From positions 1 through 12,130 of the forward strand of contig JABMOA010000146.1 of assembly GCA_013204355.1 (NCBI GenBank): a DNA stretch of 12,130 bases, read 5' to 3'. A program made the translations under genes and the position numbers. Below are positions 11,923 to 12,130 of the stretch, piece after piece. The notes under the pieces were generated by a model. That model was not told the DNA's origin. It saw only the letters and a list, made by a program, of their open reading frames with translations, and searched no databases. Position 1 is the stretch's first letter, and every line of letters starts with the position of its first letter. The stretch is from Candidatus Woesearchaeota archaeon (GTDB taxonomy: Archaea; Nanobdellota; Nanobdellia; Woesearchaeales; GW2011-AR9).

Positions 11923-11932
11923 CTTAAAAATA
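11923..11932 (-). promoter_or_regulatory. TATA box of trxA
   Basis: Minus strand TATTTTTAAG, centred about 26 nt before ATG 11901. It competes with an SD-like GAGAGGT (11910-11916) that would imply a longer leader. Confidence 0.45.
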
Positions 11933-11982
11933 TGAAGTCTTTATGTATTTTATGGAAATCATGATTGATTTTTTACAAAATT

Positions 11983-11990
11983 TCAAATTC
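11983..11990. repeat. Left copy of direct repeat flanking the MITE (target site duplication)
   Basis: TCAAATTC, repeated exactly at 12123-12130. Two bases (CG) separate it from the inverted repeat, so the duplication may be TCAAATTCCG, with the last two bases of the right copy just outside the window. Confidence 0.6.
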
Positions 11991-11992
11991 CG

Positions 11993-12122
11993 GCGCTGTC
12001 CAAAAAGTCATAAAAGTGTATACTAGGGCACGACACCTACTACGAGTTAGACTTCGTCTATCTCGTGTGTCTCGGCTTCGCCAGGGCGCTAGTATACACA
12101 AAAGGGACTTTCTGGACAGCGC
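11993..12122. mobile_element. MITE-like element, 130 bp, non-autonomous
   Basis: The terminal inverted repeats 11993-12026 and 12089-12122 match at 27 of 34 positions: 16 of 17 at the outer end (GCGCTGTCCA...AAGTC), a mismatched 6-bp block, then 11 of 11 (GTGTATACTAG). The 62-bp centre holds another hairpin (12043-12052 with 12056-12065, one mismatch) and a small GGC-TTC-GCC hairpin (12074-12082). It is clearly richer in G+C than its surroundings and has no credible ORF. Exact 8-bp direct repeats flank it. This is the anatomy of a MITE moved by a transposase encoded elsewhere. The family cannot be fixed from the ends alone. A structured RNA gene is the main alternative, but it would not explain the flanking repeats. 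It sits upstream of trxA. Confidence 0.7.
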
Positions 12123-12130
12123 TCAAATTC
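12123..12130. repeat. Right copy of direct repeat flanking the MITE
   Basis: TCAAATTC directly after the right inverted repeat and ending at the window edge; an exact match to 11983-11990. Confidence 0.6.

Noticed and set aside
12027..12088. Cloverleaf-like centre of the right-end element, considered as a tRNA or structured ncRNA gene.
   Set aside because: No T-loop or D-loop consensus, no CCA-type acceptor layout, and flanking direct repeats favour a mobile element.

Overview
The window reads as ordinary A+T-rich chromosome from an archaeon, most likely a small-genome DPANN lineage (Woesearchaeota/Pacearchaeota-like). That placement is an inference. The archaeal hallmarks are direct: a TFIIS-like transcript cleavage factor (TFS), a Gins51 replication subunit, the KEOPS kinase Bud32, a Ser/His/Asp signal peptidase I with a lineage-type insertion, and TATA-box promoters. 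At most first genes of a transcript the TATA centre sits about 26 nt before the start codon, so most of these mRNAs are probably leaderless. Distal or leadered genes show GGTGA-type Shine-Dalgarno sites instead. The standard genetic code is used.

Layout. 1-1865 (minus): a transcript with a RelB/RelE toxin-antitoxin pair and a partial MutY-type DNA glycosylase leaving the left edge, preceded by a gene resembling the Arm (ArmA/FmrO) 16S rRNA aminoglycoside-resistance methyltransferases. 2002-4300 (plus): a four-helix membrane protein, signal peptidase I, TFS with an abutting PepSY-like partner, and a small acidic protein. 4301-4615 is mostly empty but holds a 27-codon ORF with the best ribosome-binding site of the window. 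4616-6793 (minus): thyA, folA and tmk, a complete dUMP-to-dTDP route with folate recycling; two hairpins lie between thyA and folA. 6921-7157 (minus): a DUF167 protein, divergent from Gins51 (plus), whose TATA box is framed by a perfect palindrome. 8012-8569 (minus): a purine-type phosphoribosyltransferase, convergent with Gins51. 8664-9987 (plus): an MnmC2-like methyltransferase and an orphan putative lipoprotein. 9990-11901 (minus): Bud32, a HAD-family hydrolase and thioredoxin, each with its own promoter.

At the right edge (11993-12122) is a G+C-richer 130-bp element with 34-bp terminal inverted repeats, flanked by a direct repeat TCAAATTC. It has the anatomy of a MITE (miniature inverted-repeat transposable element).

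Most interesting points: the archaeal Arm-like rRNA methyltransferase, the MITE with a visible target duplication, the tiny SD-led gene at 4511-4594, and two promoters (folA and Gins51) whose TATA region is enclosed by inverted repeats, suggesting dedicated repressors for nucleotide synthesis and replication genes. No CRISPR array, tRNA, rRNA or complete transposase gene was seen.
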